Source of the DNA: Pyronema omphalodes
Lineage: Eukaryota; Ascomycota; Pezizomycetes; Pezizales; Pyronemataceae
Length of the DNA stretch: 64,000 bases
Assembly (NCBI GenBank): GCA_024516155.1
Contig: JAJJXM010000008.1
Location: forward strand, 1,054,001 to 1,118,000
Direction: 5' to 3'
Shown: in pieces, positions 53,141-62,766 of the stretch
Numbering within the stretch: the stretch's first letter is position 1
How the letters are laid out: the number at the start of each line of letters is the position of its first letter
Notes under the pieces: model-generated
Told to the model about the DNA's origin: nothing
What the model saw: the letters and a program-made list of their open reading frames with translations, nothing else
Database searches by the model: none
Program-made: the position numbers and the translations under genes

Positions 53141-54722
53141 TTATTCTTTTCCCGACACCTCTTCTTCAGCATCCAATAATTCCACGCTCGCCACTTTAAC
53201 ATTCGTCTTGGCGGGGCACGACGCAGCCATGTGGCCGAGGCCACCGCAGTAGAGGCAACGTCGTTCTGACAGGCGGGTCGCGCGCTCCTGTGCCGACAGT
53301 TTCTGACGGGGTCCCTGGGCAGGGGTTTGCTTGCTGGAGGAGGCGGTGGTGGCTTGGGTAGCGGGGGTGGGGCGACTGGTGGCGGGGGTGGCGGTGGTAG
53401 TGGGTTCAACTTGGCCGCGGTTGGTACGCAGCTTGCGGAGGTTCTCAAGTGCTCTCAATTGGGAGTCCAATTTTTGGCACTGGTCAACAAATTCGTGCAT
53501 CGTGGTGGTGGGCGGGGCACCAACCAACTTCTCGTGCAGCTCGAGGGACAGGCCGTTACACAGGGCATCCATGGTGGCGGCTTCGTCCCAGCCTAACTCT
53601 GCGACTAGGCGGGAGAACTCTGCATAATAGTCCGAAAATTCGCGGTTGTTTTGTCGGAGATTTTGTAGTTTGAAACGAGCCGTTGCGCGCTTGTCCGGGT
53701 CTCCAAAGGTACGCTGCAAAATTTTAATGACGTCCTCGACGTCGTTGAGGGCCCAGCGGTTGCCATTTTCCTTGATATAAGGAAGAATCTGATCCAAGGC
53801 GCGTCCGCGGAGGCAGCCCATGGCAGAAGAAATCCGTTTATGGGGGGTCGGGAAACGTAGTTCGTCGCTCACCAACTTGATGCGAAGCAAGGAGACAAAG
53901 CGGCGGAGGTCCTCCCTGTTGGACCCGTTGAAGGTTGGCGGATCCGAGATTTTGTCTCCGGTCACGCGGATGCCAGGGGAGGCGAGTAGGGCGTTGATGA
54001 GTTCACGCTGGCGGGTGAGCTCCTTCTCGTAATAGTGAATTTCATTCGTATCGGCTTGTTCCTCCGGGGTTAGGGGGATCTCGGGGTCTCGGGGGGGGGG
54101 TCTTGGAATTGGTGCGATTATAGCGGGGGCGGGGGCTGCGGCTGCGGCTGTGGTAGGGGGTGCGGCGGCTCGCGGTGCTGGTTCTGGGCCGTTCGGGTAA
54201 ACCTGGACGGAGCCAGTCTGGATCACGACAGTGGGAATGGGGGCAGGGGTGGGAGCTTCCGGAGCGCGGGAGGCGACAGGGCTGGATACCCGAGTGCTGT
54301 TACGGGAGCCGGGGGTTTCCGCGAGGTCGTTTAAGAGATAACCCGTGGGGTGGTCCTGAGCGTCAAGATGGATTGTGCGAGTTGTTTGGTGAAAGTAAGC
54401 GGTTCATGGCCGTCAGGGAACTGGGTCATGGCGGCAGCGTTCACAATTTGCTGCCAGTGTCCTTCGTCAATAAGTTTAATATGCATTCTGGCGGGCTCTG
54501 AGGATTGGCTTGAGTCTGATGGTGCGGCGGATGTGCTCCTGATAAGTGTAGTCCTGGAGTTCCCAGCGGACCACAAGGTAGCAGTTATTTTCTGCTCGTC
54601 AGATGGTTCTTCGCACTGCGCCAGCGAATCTGTCGGGAATCCCAAAGGTTTCGTTTAGGGTGTGCGTTTCCAGAGCTTGTTTTAGTGCGTAGGTCCAGGC
54701 AGAACCGGTGGGGTTCATGAGT
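53141..54722 (-). pseudogene. Gag of copy 1 (broken)
   Basis: The C-terminal 361 codons (54226-53141) are open and contain the capsid-like region and the CCHC knuckle CLYCGGLGHMAASC. The N-terminal part lies in other frames because of a 1-bp deletion near 54364 and a stop in the N-terminal segment. The slippery heptamer at its end is intact. Confidence 0.88.
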
Positions 54723-54753
54723 GTCGGTTGAATAATTAATCGATCGAACGTAA

Positions 54754-55290
54754 TGTCAGGGAACTAGGAACGGACGTTCAAAGAACACACTGAACACTAC
54801 CGGCAAGAGGGACTAGGCAGGTTCCGGGACGGGGAACGGCAGGACAAGGACCGAAGTGCTCGTCAGACGGACGGCACACAAAACAGGAACAGGGACAAGG
54901 ACAAGAGTGACGTAGGACTTGGGAGAAGAAGTCTTATATTAGGAGCAAGGAGAAGACAAAAGACATTCGATGGAGAATCTCGACAACGGGGAGGCAAGCC
55001 TCCTTATGTACAAAGGGGCGGCCAGCACTCTTGCTGGGCCGTAATCCAACATCGCTACCTGAAGCTTCCGTTCTCCATCAATTCACCTGCGACGCCACAG
55101 CTCTCCAGCTCGTGGTACGTCATCCATCATCAATCAGTCTATCAGTCACGACGGCACGGCACACACAACAACACAACAACACAACAGCAACACAACACAA
55201 CACGGCAAGACAACGGCACGATGTCAATCAACAATCACGACAACATAATGATGACGCAACACAACGGCTCGTCAGCCGTGTGCCGTGACA
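54754..55290 (-). repeat. 5' LTR of copy 1
   Basis: 537 bp, TGTCA...TGACA ends. Carries a C-to-T change in the self-primer segment (ATCGAATGT in place of ATCGAACGT). Confidence 0.9.
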
Positions 55291-55436
55291 GCTCAGTCAC
55301 GAAACATGAAGGAACAAGTATAAGAGGAGGAAATTTGGAATTAGTTTATTTCTTCAAAGTTTCTATCTACTACAATCCTATCTACAAAAGTTCCCTTGTG
55401 ACATTTCCATGTCTTCTAAACTCACCTGTGATTTCC
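55291..55436. other. 146-bp spacer between the inverted retrotransposons
   Basis: Unique-looking AT-rich DNA that lies between two 5' LTRs facing each other. Its last bases TTTCC are the left target duplication of copy 2. It presumably continues at 61850 in the pre-insertion sequence. Confidence 0.8.
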
Positions 55437-55965
55437 TGTCACGGCACACGGCTGACGAGCCGTTGTGTTGCGTCATCATGTTATCGTGGTTGTTGATTGA
55501 GATCGTGCCGTTGTCTTGCCGTGTTGTGTTGCCGCTGTGTTGTTGTGTTGTTGTGTGTGCCGTGCCATGTTGACTGAGAGAATGATTGATGATGGATGAC
55601 GTACCACCAGCTGGAGAGCTGTGGCGTCGCAGTTGAATCGATGGAGAACGGAAGCTCATGTAGCGATGATTGTATGACGGCCCAGCAAGAGTGCTGGCCG
55701 CCCCTTTGTACATAAGGAGGCTTGCCTCCCCGTTGTCGAGATTCTCCATCGAACGTCTTGTGTCTTCTCTTGACTCCTAATATAAGAATTCCTCTCTTAA
55801 GTCCTACGTCACTCTTGTCCTTGTCCCTGTCCCTGTTTAGTGTGCCGTCCGTCTGACGAGCACTTCGGTCCTTGTCCTGCCGTTCCCCGTTCCGGAACCT
55901 GCCTAGTCCCCCTTTCCGGTAGTGTTCAGTGTGTCCCTTGAACGTCCGTTCTCGTGTCCCTGACA
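55437..55965 (+). repeat. 5' LTR of copy 2
   Basis: 529 bp with TGTCA/TGACA ends. Contains hairpin-forming ACGGCTGACGAGCCGT near the start, CCAGCAAGAGTGCTGG and GGAGGCTTGCCTCC around the likely core promoter. Confidence 0.95.
55709..55756 (+). promoter_or_regulatory. LTR core promoter and self-primer segment
   Basis: A TATA-like TACATAA at 55709-55715 is 39 bp before ATCGAACGT (55748-55756). If transcription starts at or just before 55748, the RNA 5' end would be complementary to the primer site at 55968-55976 (ACGTTCGAT). Positions are seen; the start site is inferred. Confidence 0.45.
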
Positions 55966-55967
55966 TT

Positions 55968-55976
55968 ACGTTCGAT
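55968..55976 (+). promoter_or_regulatory. Probable primer-binding site (self-priming type)
   Basis: ACGTTCGAT starts two bases after the LTR and is the exact reverse complement of ATCGAACGT inside the LTR. There is no TGG-beginning tRNA primer site here. This resembles the Tf1/sushi self-priming arrangement. Confidence 0.5.
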
Positions 55977-56000
55977 CGATTTACTATTCAACCGACACGC

Positions 56001-56243
56001 ATGAACCGCACCGGTTCTGCCTGGACCCACGCACTAAAGCAAGCTCTTGAAACGCACACCTTATACGAAACCTTTGGGATCCCCGACAGATTCGCTGGCG
56101 CCGTGCGAAGAACCGTCCGACGAGCAGAAAATAACTGCTACCTTGTGGTCCGCTGGCAACTCCAAGATTACACCTATCAGGAGCACATCCGCCGCACCAT
56201 CAGACTCAAGCCAATCCTCAGAGCCCGCCAGGATGCATATTAA
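56001..56243 (+). CDS. Out-of-frame N-terminal gag segment / upstream ORF (80 aa)
   Basis: ATG at 56001 is the first after the LTR and opens 80 codons starting MNRTGSAWTHALKQALETHT and ending ..RARQDAY. Its stop overlaps the in-frame gag ATG at 56233 (ATGCATATTAA). Comparison with copy 3 shows mostly third-position changes in this frame up to about 56195 and then mostly third-position changes in the gag frame, so both are likely translated in turn. The related element at 44589 has the equivalent region fused in frame to gag. Thus it is either an N-terminal gag extension reached by a +1 shift near 56193-56200 or a separate leader peptide. Confidence 0.6.
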   Translation: MNRTGSAWTHALKQALETHTLYETFGIPDRFAGAVRRTVRRAENNCYLVVRWQLQDYTYQEHIRRTIRLKPILRARQDAY

Positions 56244-57579
56244 ACTTATTGACGAAGGCCACTGGCAACAAATTGTGAACGCCGCCGCAATGACTCAGTT
56301 CCCCGACGGCCACGAGCCGCTCACCTTTACAAAACAACTCGCACAATCCATTTTAGACGCTCAGGACCACCCCACGGGTTACCTCCTAAACGACCTTGCG
56401 GAAACCCCCGGCTCTCGTAACAGCACTCGGGTATCCAGCCCTGTCGCCTCCCGCGCTCCGGAAGCTTCCACCCCTGCTCCCATTCCCCCTGTCGTGATCC
56501 AGACTGGCTCCGTCCAGGTCTACCCGAACGGCCCAGAACCAGCACCGCGAGCCGCCGCACCCCCTACCACAGCCGCAGCCGCAGCCCCCGCCCCCGCGAT
56601 AATCGCACCAATTCCTAGACCCCCCCCCCGTGACCCCGAGATCCTCCTAACCCCGGAGGAGCAAGCCGATACAAACGAAATCCACTACTACGAGAAAGAA
56701 CTCACCCGCCAGCGTGAGCTAATCAACGCGCTACTCGCCTCCCCCGGCATCCGCGTAACTGGAGACAAAATCTCGGATCCGCCAACCTTCGACGGGTCCA
56801 ACAGGGAGGACCTCCGCCGCTTTGTCTCCTTGCTTCGTATCAAGTTAGTAAGCGATGAACTACGTTTCCCGACCCCCCATAAAAGGATTTCTTACGCCAT
56901 GGGCCGCCTCCGCGGACGCGCCCTGGACCAGATTCTTCCTTACATCAAGGAAAACGGCAACCGCTGGGCTCTCAACGACGTCGAGGACGTCATCAAAATT
57001 TTACAGCGTACCTTCGGAGACCCGGACGAGCGCGCAACGGCTCGTTTCAAACTACAGAATCTCCGACAGAACAACCGCGAATTTTCGGACTACTACGCAG
57101 AGTTCTCCCGCTTAGTCGCAGAGTTACGATGGGACGAAGCCGCCACCATGGATGCCCTGCGTAACGGCCTGTCCCTTGAGCTACACGAGAAGTTGGTTGG
57201 TGCCCCGCCCACCACCACGATGCACGAATTCGTCGAGCAGTGTCAGAAATTGGATTCCCAATTACGGGCACTTGAAAACCTCCGCAAGCTGCGTACCAAC
57301 CGCGGCCAAGTTAAGACCACTACCACCGCCACCCCCACCACCAGTCGCCCCACCCCCGCTACCCAAGCCACCACCGCCTCCTCCAGCAAGCAAACCCCGG
57401 CCCAGGGACCCCGCCAGAAACTGTCGGCACAGGAGCGCGCGACCCGCCTTTCAGAAGGACGCTGCCTCTACTGCGGTGGCCTTGGCCACATGGCTGCGTC
57501 GTGCCCCGCCAAGACGAATGTGAAAGTGGCGAGCGTGGAATTGGTGGATGCTGAAGAAGAAGTGTCGGGAAAAGAATAA
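56233..57579 (+). CDS. Gag polyprotein of copy 2
   Basis: From ATG 56233, 448 residues (the frame is open upstream to 56047 without an ATG). It opens MHIKLIDEGHWQQIVNAAAM. A Pro/Ala-rich linker leads into the retrotransposon capsid domain at about residues 155-310 (SDPPTFDGSNREDLRRFVSL, FGDPDERATARFKLQNLRQN, REFSDYYAEFSRLVAEL), typical of Ty3 Gag. A basic/Thr-Pro linker then precedes a single zinc knuckle CLYCGGLGHMAASC (C-x2-C-x4-H-x4-C) for RNA binding. The product assembles the cytoplasmic particle. The last codons contain the frameshift site that leads into pol. Confidence 0.92.
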   Translation: MHIKLIDEGHWQQIVNAAAMTQFPDGHEPLTFTKQLAQSILDAQDHPTGYLLNDLAETPGSRNSTRVSSPVASRAPEASTPAPIPPVVIQTGSVQVYPNGPEPAPRAAAPPTTAAAAAPAPAIIAPIPRPPPRDPEILLTPEEQADTNEIHYYEKELTRQRELINALLASPGIRVTGDKISDPPTFDGSNREDLRRFVSLLRIKLVSDELRFPTPHKRISYAMGRLRGRALDQILPYIKENGNRWALNDVEDVIKILQRTFGDPDERATARFKLQNLRQNNREFSDYYAEFSRLVAELRWDEAATMDALRNGLSLELHEKLVGAPPTTTMHEFVEQCQKLDSQLRALENLRKLRTNRGQVKTTTTATPTTSRPTPATQATTASSSKQTPAQGPRQKLSAQERATRLSEGRCLYCGGLGHMAASCPAKTNVKVASVELVDAEEEVSGKE

Positions 57580-57611
57580 ACCAGCTGCAAGAAGATGGCT
57601 CTGCCGCTGGT
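57567..57611 (+). promoter_or_regulatory. -1 ribosomal frameshift signal, gag-pol
   Basis: The heptamer G GGA AAA (57567-57573, in gag frame) fits X XXY YYZ and lies one codon before the gag stop at 57577-57579. After a 6-nt spacer, ACCAGC (57580-57585) pairs perfectly with GCTGGT (57606-57611), giving a 6-bp stem with a 20-nt loop. A -1 slip puts ribosomes into the pol frame, which is open from here through 61304. The same site and stem are present in copy 1. Confidence 0.75.
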
Positions 57612-60600
57612 GGGAATACTATTATTGCTGATACATTGCTATTATCGGGAGCAAGTTTTACTGGAAAGTTAGAATGCAAGCACCTTGTTCTCTCCTGTTC
57701 ATTGTTTTCCAATAACCGCTCCGTGAAAACAGTAGCGCTCGTTGACTGCGGCGCCACTGGTATCGCCTTTGTTGACCGCAATTTCGCCCGCCATCACAAA
57801 CTCCCCCTAACCCCCCTATCCACCGCCCGAACGGTCGAAGTTATCGACGGCCGTCCCATATCCTCAGGAAAAATAACACACCTCGCCCAAGTAGAGTGTA
57901 CCATCAATGGTCACTCGGAAAACCTTCCCATGTTTGTCACCAAGCTGGGTCACTACCCGGTGGTGTTGGGTATCCCCTGGTTGAAAAAACACGATGTAAC
58001 CATAAGCTTCAGTTCCAACACTGTAAGCTTCGACTCCGAATACTGCCTAAGGAATTGCACCCCGTTGCCTGTGAGCACAACCGGTGTCGAGGTCCTGGAC
58101 TCGAGGCCCCCTCCCGCTGTCCACGAGCCCGACACAAACCCCTTACCGGAGTTGGAAGACTCGGTCCCCGACCCCCCGGACGAACCCCCAATAGAGATCT
58201 CAAGTCTAACCATCACCGACTTCAAGGAAATGGTAGAAGACGAAAGCCTGACAGTGTTCTCGCTATCGTTGGACGAGATCACCGTCGCCCTACAAGACAA
58301 GCCCCCCCTCACGGACGACGAACTGAAAGACATGATCCCCGAGGAGTATCACGACTACCTCGATTTATTCAAGGAGGTCAACGCGAAGGAACTTCCCCCG
58401 CACCGACCCTACGACCACAAGATCCCACTGAAAGAGGGATTCGTTCCGCCCTTTGGCCCGCTATACTCGCTGTCACGCAACGAGTTACAGACGCTGAAAA
58501 CATGGCTCGATGAGAATTTGGAGAAAGGATTTATACAACGCTCCCAATCACCGGCCGCCTCGCCGATATTATTCGTAAAGAAATCAGACGGATCCCTACG
58601 CCTGTGTGTCGACTACCGAAGACTGAATGAAGGTACCGAGAAGAACAGGTACCCGCTGCCATTGATACAGGAAACGATGATGAATCTTTCCAAAGCTCAA
58701 TACTTTACGACCCTTGATGTCCGCAGCGCTTATAATCTTATCAGAATGGCAGAAGGCGAAGAATGGAAGACGGCCTTCCGCACACGGTACGGCCCGTTTG
58801 AATCGAAAGTGATGCCTTTTGGGCTCACCAACGCGCCTGCCGATTTCCAGGCATTTATAAATGATGTCCTGAGACCATACCTAGACCAGTTTTGTACGGC
58901 ATACTTGGACGATATCCTCGTATTCTCCGAAACAAAGCCCGATCACACCGCACACGTCCGGAAGATCTTGGAACGACTCAAACAAGAAAAACTACACTTG
59001 AAGCCAGAGAAGTGTAAGTTTGCTAAGGCAGAAGTACAGTACCTGGGCTACAACATCGGCCGCGACGGCGCGCGCATGATGGATTCCAAAGTAGCCACAG
59101 TGAGAGATTGGAAGGAACCAACCAATTTGAAACAGGTCCAAGAGTTCCTGGGCTTCGCGAATTTCTACCGAAGATTTATCAAAGACTACTCAAAAGTGGT
59201 CTCCCCGCTTACAGCTCTGACCAAAAAGAAAGATGGTAAAGCAATCCCCTTTGTCTGGGGCAATGATCAGCAGAGCGCCTTCGATCGACTGAAGGACGCA
59301 TTTACATCAGCACCCATCCTCAAGCACTTCGACTACGAGAAACCGATTGTAGTAGAAACAGACGCATCTGACTATGTGTCCGCTGGAGTTTTATCACAAT
59401 ACGACGACGATAATGTGTTACACCCCGTCGCATTTTATTCCAAGAAGCATTCCCCGGCAGAATGTAACTACGAAATCTACGACAAGGAACTACTGGCAAT
59501 AGTTCGTTGTTTTGAGGAATGGCGCCCCCACTTAGAGGGCTCCGCCTTCCCTATAAAAGTATTGACGGATCACAAAAATCTTGAATACTTTATGACGACA
59601 AAGCTGCTGAATAGACGACAAGCACGCTGGTCCGAGTTCCTGTCTCGGTTTAACTTTGTGATCACCTATCGACCAGGTACGTTGGGAGGAAAACCGGACG
59701 CCCTGACAAGAAGAGCCGCCGACCTCCCGGAAGAGGGAGACGAACGCATACTGGCGAACCAGCAAGCTGTTCTGAAGCCACAGAACTTTCAGTTATGCAT
59801 GACCCCGCCAATGAAACTCGCACCTTCCGAAGTAGACCTCCTGTTCACAGAGGGCTACAAGACAGATCCATTCCCCAACCAAGTGTTGGGAATGCTGGAA
59901 GATGGCACACAAATCTGTAAGGACATATCGCTCGCCGATTGTTCCGTGTTAGAAAACAGATTGTACTACCGAGATTGCCTCTATGTCCCCGCGCTGGATA
60001 AGCTACGATTGAAACTACTGCAAGATCACCACGACCCCCCCACCATGGGACACCCGGGCCGTGCGAAGACTTTCGAACTTCTCGCCAGGAATTATTACTG
60101 GCCCTCGATGAGAAAAGATGTGGACCAATTCGTCCGGAATTGCCACACCTGTAAAAGAACAAAGGCTACCCGCCACGCACCCTATGGAACCCTGAAGCCC
60201 CTACCGGTCCCACACCACCCTTGGCAGAATATATCGGTGGATTTTGTTACTGGACTACCGACATCAGAAGGCTTCGACGCAATATGTGCGATCGTTTGCC
60301 GACTAACGAAACAGCGGCACTTAGTGCCCTGTCATTCCACGATAGACGCAGAAGGCTTCGCGCAACTCTTCCTGGAAAACGTGTTCAAACTACACGGCCT
60401 GCCAGACACAGTAGTGTCCGACCGCGGTCCGCAATTTGTGGCCCATTTCTGGAAACACTTGGCGAATTGCATGGGTATCGAAATTGCCACGAGTACGGCC
60501 TTTCACCCCCAAACCGACGGCCAAACAGAGAGAATTAACGCGGTTACGGAGCAATATCTCCGCGCGTACGTCTGTTATTTACAAGACGATTGGAAGAAAT

Positions 60601-61304
60601 TTTTACCCATGGCAGAATTTGCTGCAAATAACCAAGTATCGGATACAACGTCGCTGTCTCCGTTCTACGCTATATATGGTCGACACCCCAAGTGCTCTTT
60701 CGAACTGGAAATCAGGACCGACAATCCTGAGGAAGTAAAAGCGAACGAGGTAGCGGAAAGGATGTCACACATCCATGACGTTTTACGTTCGGAAATGAAA
60801 TACGCCCAAGCCCGCCACATAGAAGCCGCCGACAATTCCCGACTCCCCGCGCCGGTCTTCAAACCAGGAGACCTGGTATGGCTGGACGCCCGTAATCTAA
60901 GAACCCGCCGCCCCTCAAAGAAACTAGAAAATAAACACCTAGGCCCCTTCACCGTGTTACGACCTATTGGATCCCACGCCTATGAATTGGATATACCGGA
61001 GACCATGAAACACCACAGGACCTTCCCCGTGTCCCTACTAAACCCAGCCCCTTCGGACCCCCTCCCTGGCCAGATTATCCCACCGCCCCTACCGGTAGTC
61101 GTAGACGGCGAAGAAGAATGGTTCGTGGATGAAATTCTGGATAGCCGTTGGTCAAGAGGAAACCTACAGTACCTCGTCAAGTGGACCGGCCATGACTCTC
61201 CAACCTGGGAACCGGAAACGAACCTATCCGAAACTGAGGCCGCCGAGAGATTTCACCAGTTATACCCAGACAAACCTTCTCCTCTCGTAGGAACTCGAGC
61301 CTAA
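57574..61304 (+). CDS. Pol polyprotein of copy 2: PR-RT-RH-IN-chromodomain
   Basis: Expressed by -1 frameshift from gag; it has no ATG of its own at the start. Numbering from the Leu codon at 57636 as residue 1: protease with active-site D37 in LVDCGATG (Cys where Ser/Thr is usual); RT with FVKKSDGSLRLCVDYRRLN and the catalytic YLDD at 423-426; RNase H with D576 in VETDASDY; integrase zinc motif H798...H-x-C-x2-C (CHTCKRTK) and catalytic D869, D929, E965 (exactly 35 residues between the last two); then the GPY/F-like region (KPGDLVWLDARNL, LGPFTVLRPIG). A chromodomain at about 1158-1210 (EWFVDEILDSRWSRGNLQYL, VKWTGHDSPTWEPE) ends the protein and likely targets integration to marked heterochromatin. 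All catalytic residues are present. Confidence 0.95.
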
Positions 61305-61315
61305 CGGGGGGGTAC

Positions 61316-61844
61316 TGTCACGGCACACGGCTGACGAGCCGTTGTGTTGCGTCATCATGTTATCGTGGTTGTTGATTGAGATCGTGCCGTTGTCTTGCCG
61401 TGTTGTGTTGCCGCTGTGTTGTTGTGTTGTTGTGTGTGCCGTGCCATGTTGACTGAGAGAATGATTGATGATGGATGACGTACCACCAGCTGGAGAGCTG
61501 TGGCGTCGCAGTTGAATCGATGGAGAACGGAAGCTCATGTAGCGATGATTGTATGACGGCCCAGCAAGAGTGCTGGCCGCCCCTTTGTACATAAGGAGGC
61601 TTGCCTCCCCGTTGTCGAGATTCTCCATCGAACGTCTTGTGTCTTCTCTTGACTCCTAATATAAGAATTCCTCTCTTAAGTCCTACGTCACTCTTGTCCT
61701 TGTCCCTGTCCCTGTTTAGTGTGCCGTCCGTCTGACGAGCACTTCGGTCCTTGTCCTGCCGTTCCCCGTTCCGGAACCTGCCTAGTCCCCCTTTCCGGTA
61801 GTGTTCAGTGTGTCCCTTGAACGTCCGTTCTCGTGTCCCTGACA
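61316..61844 (+). repeat. 3' LTR of copy 2
   Basis: 529 bp, matches the 5' LTR. Preceded by GGGGGGGTAC (polypurine tract) and followed by target duplication TTTCC. Confidence 0.95.
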
Positions 61845-61849
61845 TTTCC

Positions 61850-62342
61850 CAGCAAACCCTCGCCCATCCCCAACCTCCAAGCCTTCCCCAAGCCGCCGCC
61901 GCCCCGCCCTCCGCCGAAACCCCGCGCTGCCTGTCGTCAGTAACCCGTGGATATGGATTCTGTTACTCCTTCCCCTCATCAAATCACCTTATACAACCTG
62001 TCACTAACCTCCATGGCATCTCGCGTGTCCGCTGCGAGGAAGAAACCCCTTCCGCCAGATAAACCTCCCCTCCCCGCGCTCGGCCTTAGCAAACATGCTA
62101 GAGCAGAGCCTCAAACTGGACCGGAACCCGCCGACACGATGAACTTGGACTCTGACCTCAGCGAACTCAACGACCCCTCCCCGACCACCTCTCACGTACA
62201 TCGCACCTCCACCTGTAACGGCGAACAAGGGAGAGATAGCTGACGGAGAACCTGAGGGCTCTTCTCAATTATTCACTCTTGAGTTCAATGAAGATAACCT
62301 TATAATAACTTCAACTTCAGAAACTCTTAAGCTGTGTCGAGC
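61850..62342 (+). pseudogene. Unidentified ORF remnant, Ser/Pro-rich, disrupted
   Basis: The plus frame 61947-62243 reads MASRVSAARKKPLPPDKPPL and then NLDSDLSELNDPSP, stopping at 62243. An overlapping +1 frame continues as EGSSQLFTLEFNEDNLIITS up to a TAG at about 62350. The SDLSELxDxxP style is common in fungal retroelement ORF1/gag N-termini, and a frameshift would join the two, so I suspect a dead retroelement protein. Identity is unproven. Confidence 0.35.
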
Positions 62343-62350
62343 ATCAACTT

Positions 62351-62682
62351 AGGGATTTCTGTGTTTAGAAGTTAAGGAAATAAACAAGGATTTCAAGGGA
62401 CAAAGAGATCCAAAGACGGGGAAGAGAACGAGGATATAAACAAAGATCGACAAAGCATTTGAATTTGTAAATAAACAAATAACTGTGTAAGGAGAAAAGA
62501 AAAACAAAATAAACAAACAAAGAAACAATCCTCTTATATACAATTTTTCCTCCTTTCACGCCGAGCCACTATTTGCAGATTTTTCCCGAAAAATAACTAA
62601 GTAAACAACGCGGTCGCGGTTGCGCGTTCAAGATGCGCTAACGCGTTCGTGCCAAATTAGCGTGTTTGCGTGCACAGCCTCG
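62351..62682. other. AT-rich non-coding stretch
   Basis: A-rich with repeated AATAAACAAA/GAAACAA motifs, then a shift to CG-rich DNA at about 62610. No gene. Confidence 0.5.
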
Positions 62683-62766
62683 TCGCGCGCTCGTTAGCGT
62701 ATCTCGCGTGCGCGATAGTGAAACTCGTGTGCGCGGTAGCGTACTTCGCGTGCGCGCTAGCGTAAT
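62683..62766. repeat. 21-bp CG-rich tandem repeat (4 units)
   Basis: Units begin TCG(C/T)G(T/C)GCG and contain TAGCGTA; starts at 62683, 62704, 62725 and 62746. Partial related sequence (GCGCTAACGCG, TTAGCGTG) extends on both sides. Confidence 0.85.

Larger units (their letters stand above)
48874..55290 (-). mobile_element. Ty3/gypsy chromovirus copy 1, decayed, inverted to copy 2
   Basis: Minus-oriented sister of the intact element. The 5' LTR is 54754-55290 and the 3' LTR 48874-49408; they differ from each other at many sites (for example GAACAGGGACAAGGAC vs GAACAGGGACAGGGAC) and by indels, so this insertion is older. Flanking 5-mers are CTGAA and GCTCA, not a target duplication. Gag has a premature TGA in the N-terminal frame (about 54607) and a 1-bp deletion near 54364. 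Pol (53087 down) is open for 852 codons and then broken by a 1-bp deletion near 50570, a TAG at 50157-50155 and a TAA at 49725-49723. The gag-pol slippery site is conserved. Confidence 0.93.
55437..61844 (+). mobile_element. Intact Ty3/gypsy chromovirus (copy 2), 6408 bp
   Basis: The LTRs at 55437-55965 and 61316-61844 are both 529 bp and look identical throughout where I compared them. The flanks carry a perfect 5-bp target duplication TTTCC (55432-55436 and 61845-61849). Between them are a primer site, gag with a CCHC knuckle, a -1 frameshift site, pol in the order protease-RT-RNase H-integrase-chromodomain, and a G7 polypurine tract at 61306-61312 next to the 3' LTR. The chromodomain and integrase-last order place it among the chromoviruses (Metaviridae). 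Intact frames plus matching LTRs indicate a recent insertion that may still be competent. It sits in DNA that is itself transposon-derived on the left. Confidence 0.95.

Noticed and set aside
53327..53673. Gly-rich plus-strand frames opposite gag of copy 1
   Set aside because: Complement of the Thr/Pro-rich linker of gag.
57896..58513. 205-codon frame overlapping pol and similar frames at 52405 and 60221
   Set aside because: Shadow of pol in an alternate frame; no domain, and changes between copies follow the pol frame.
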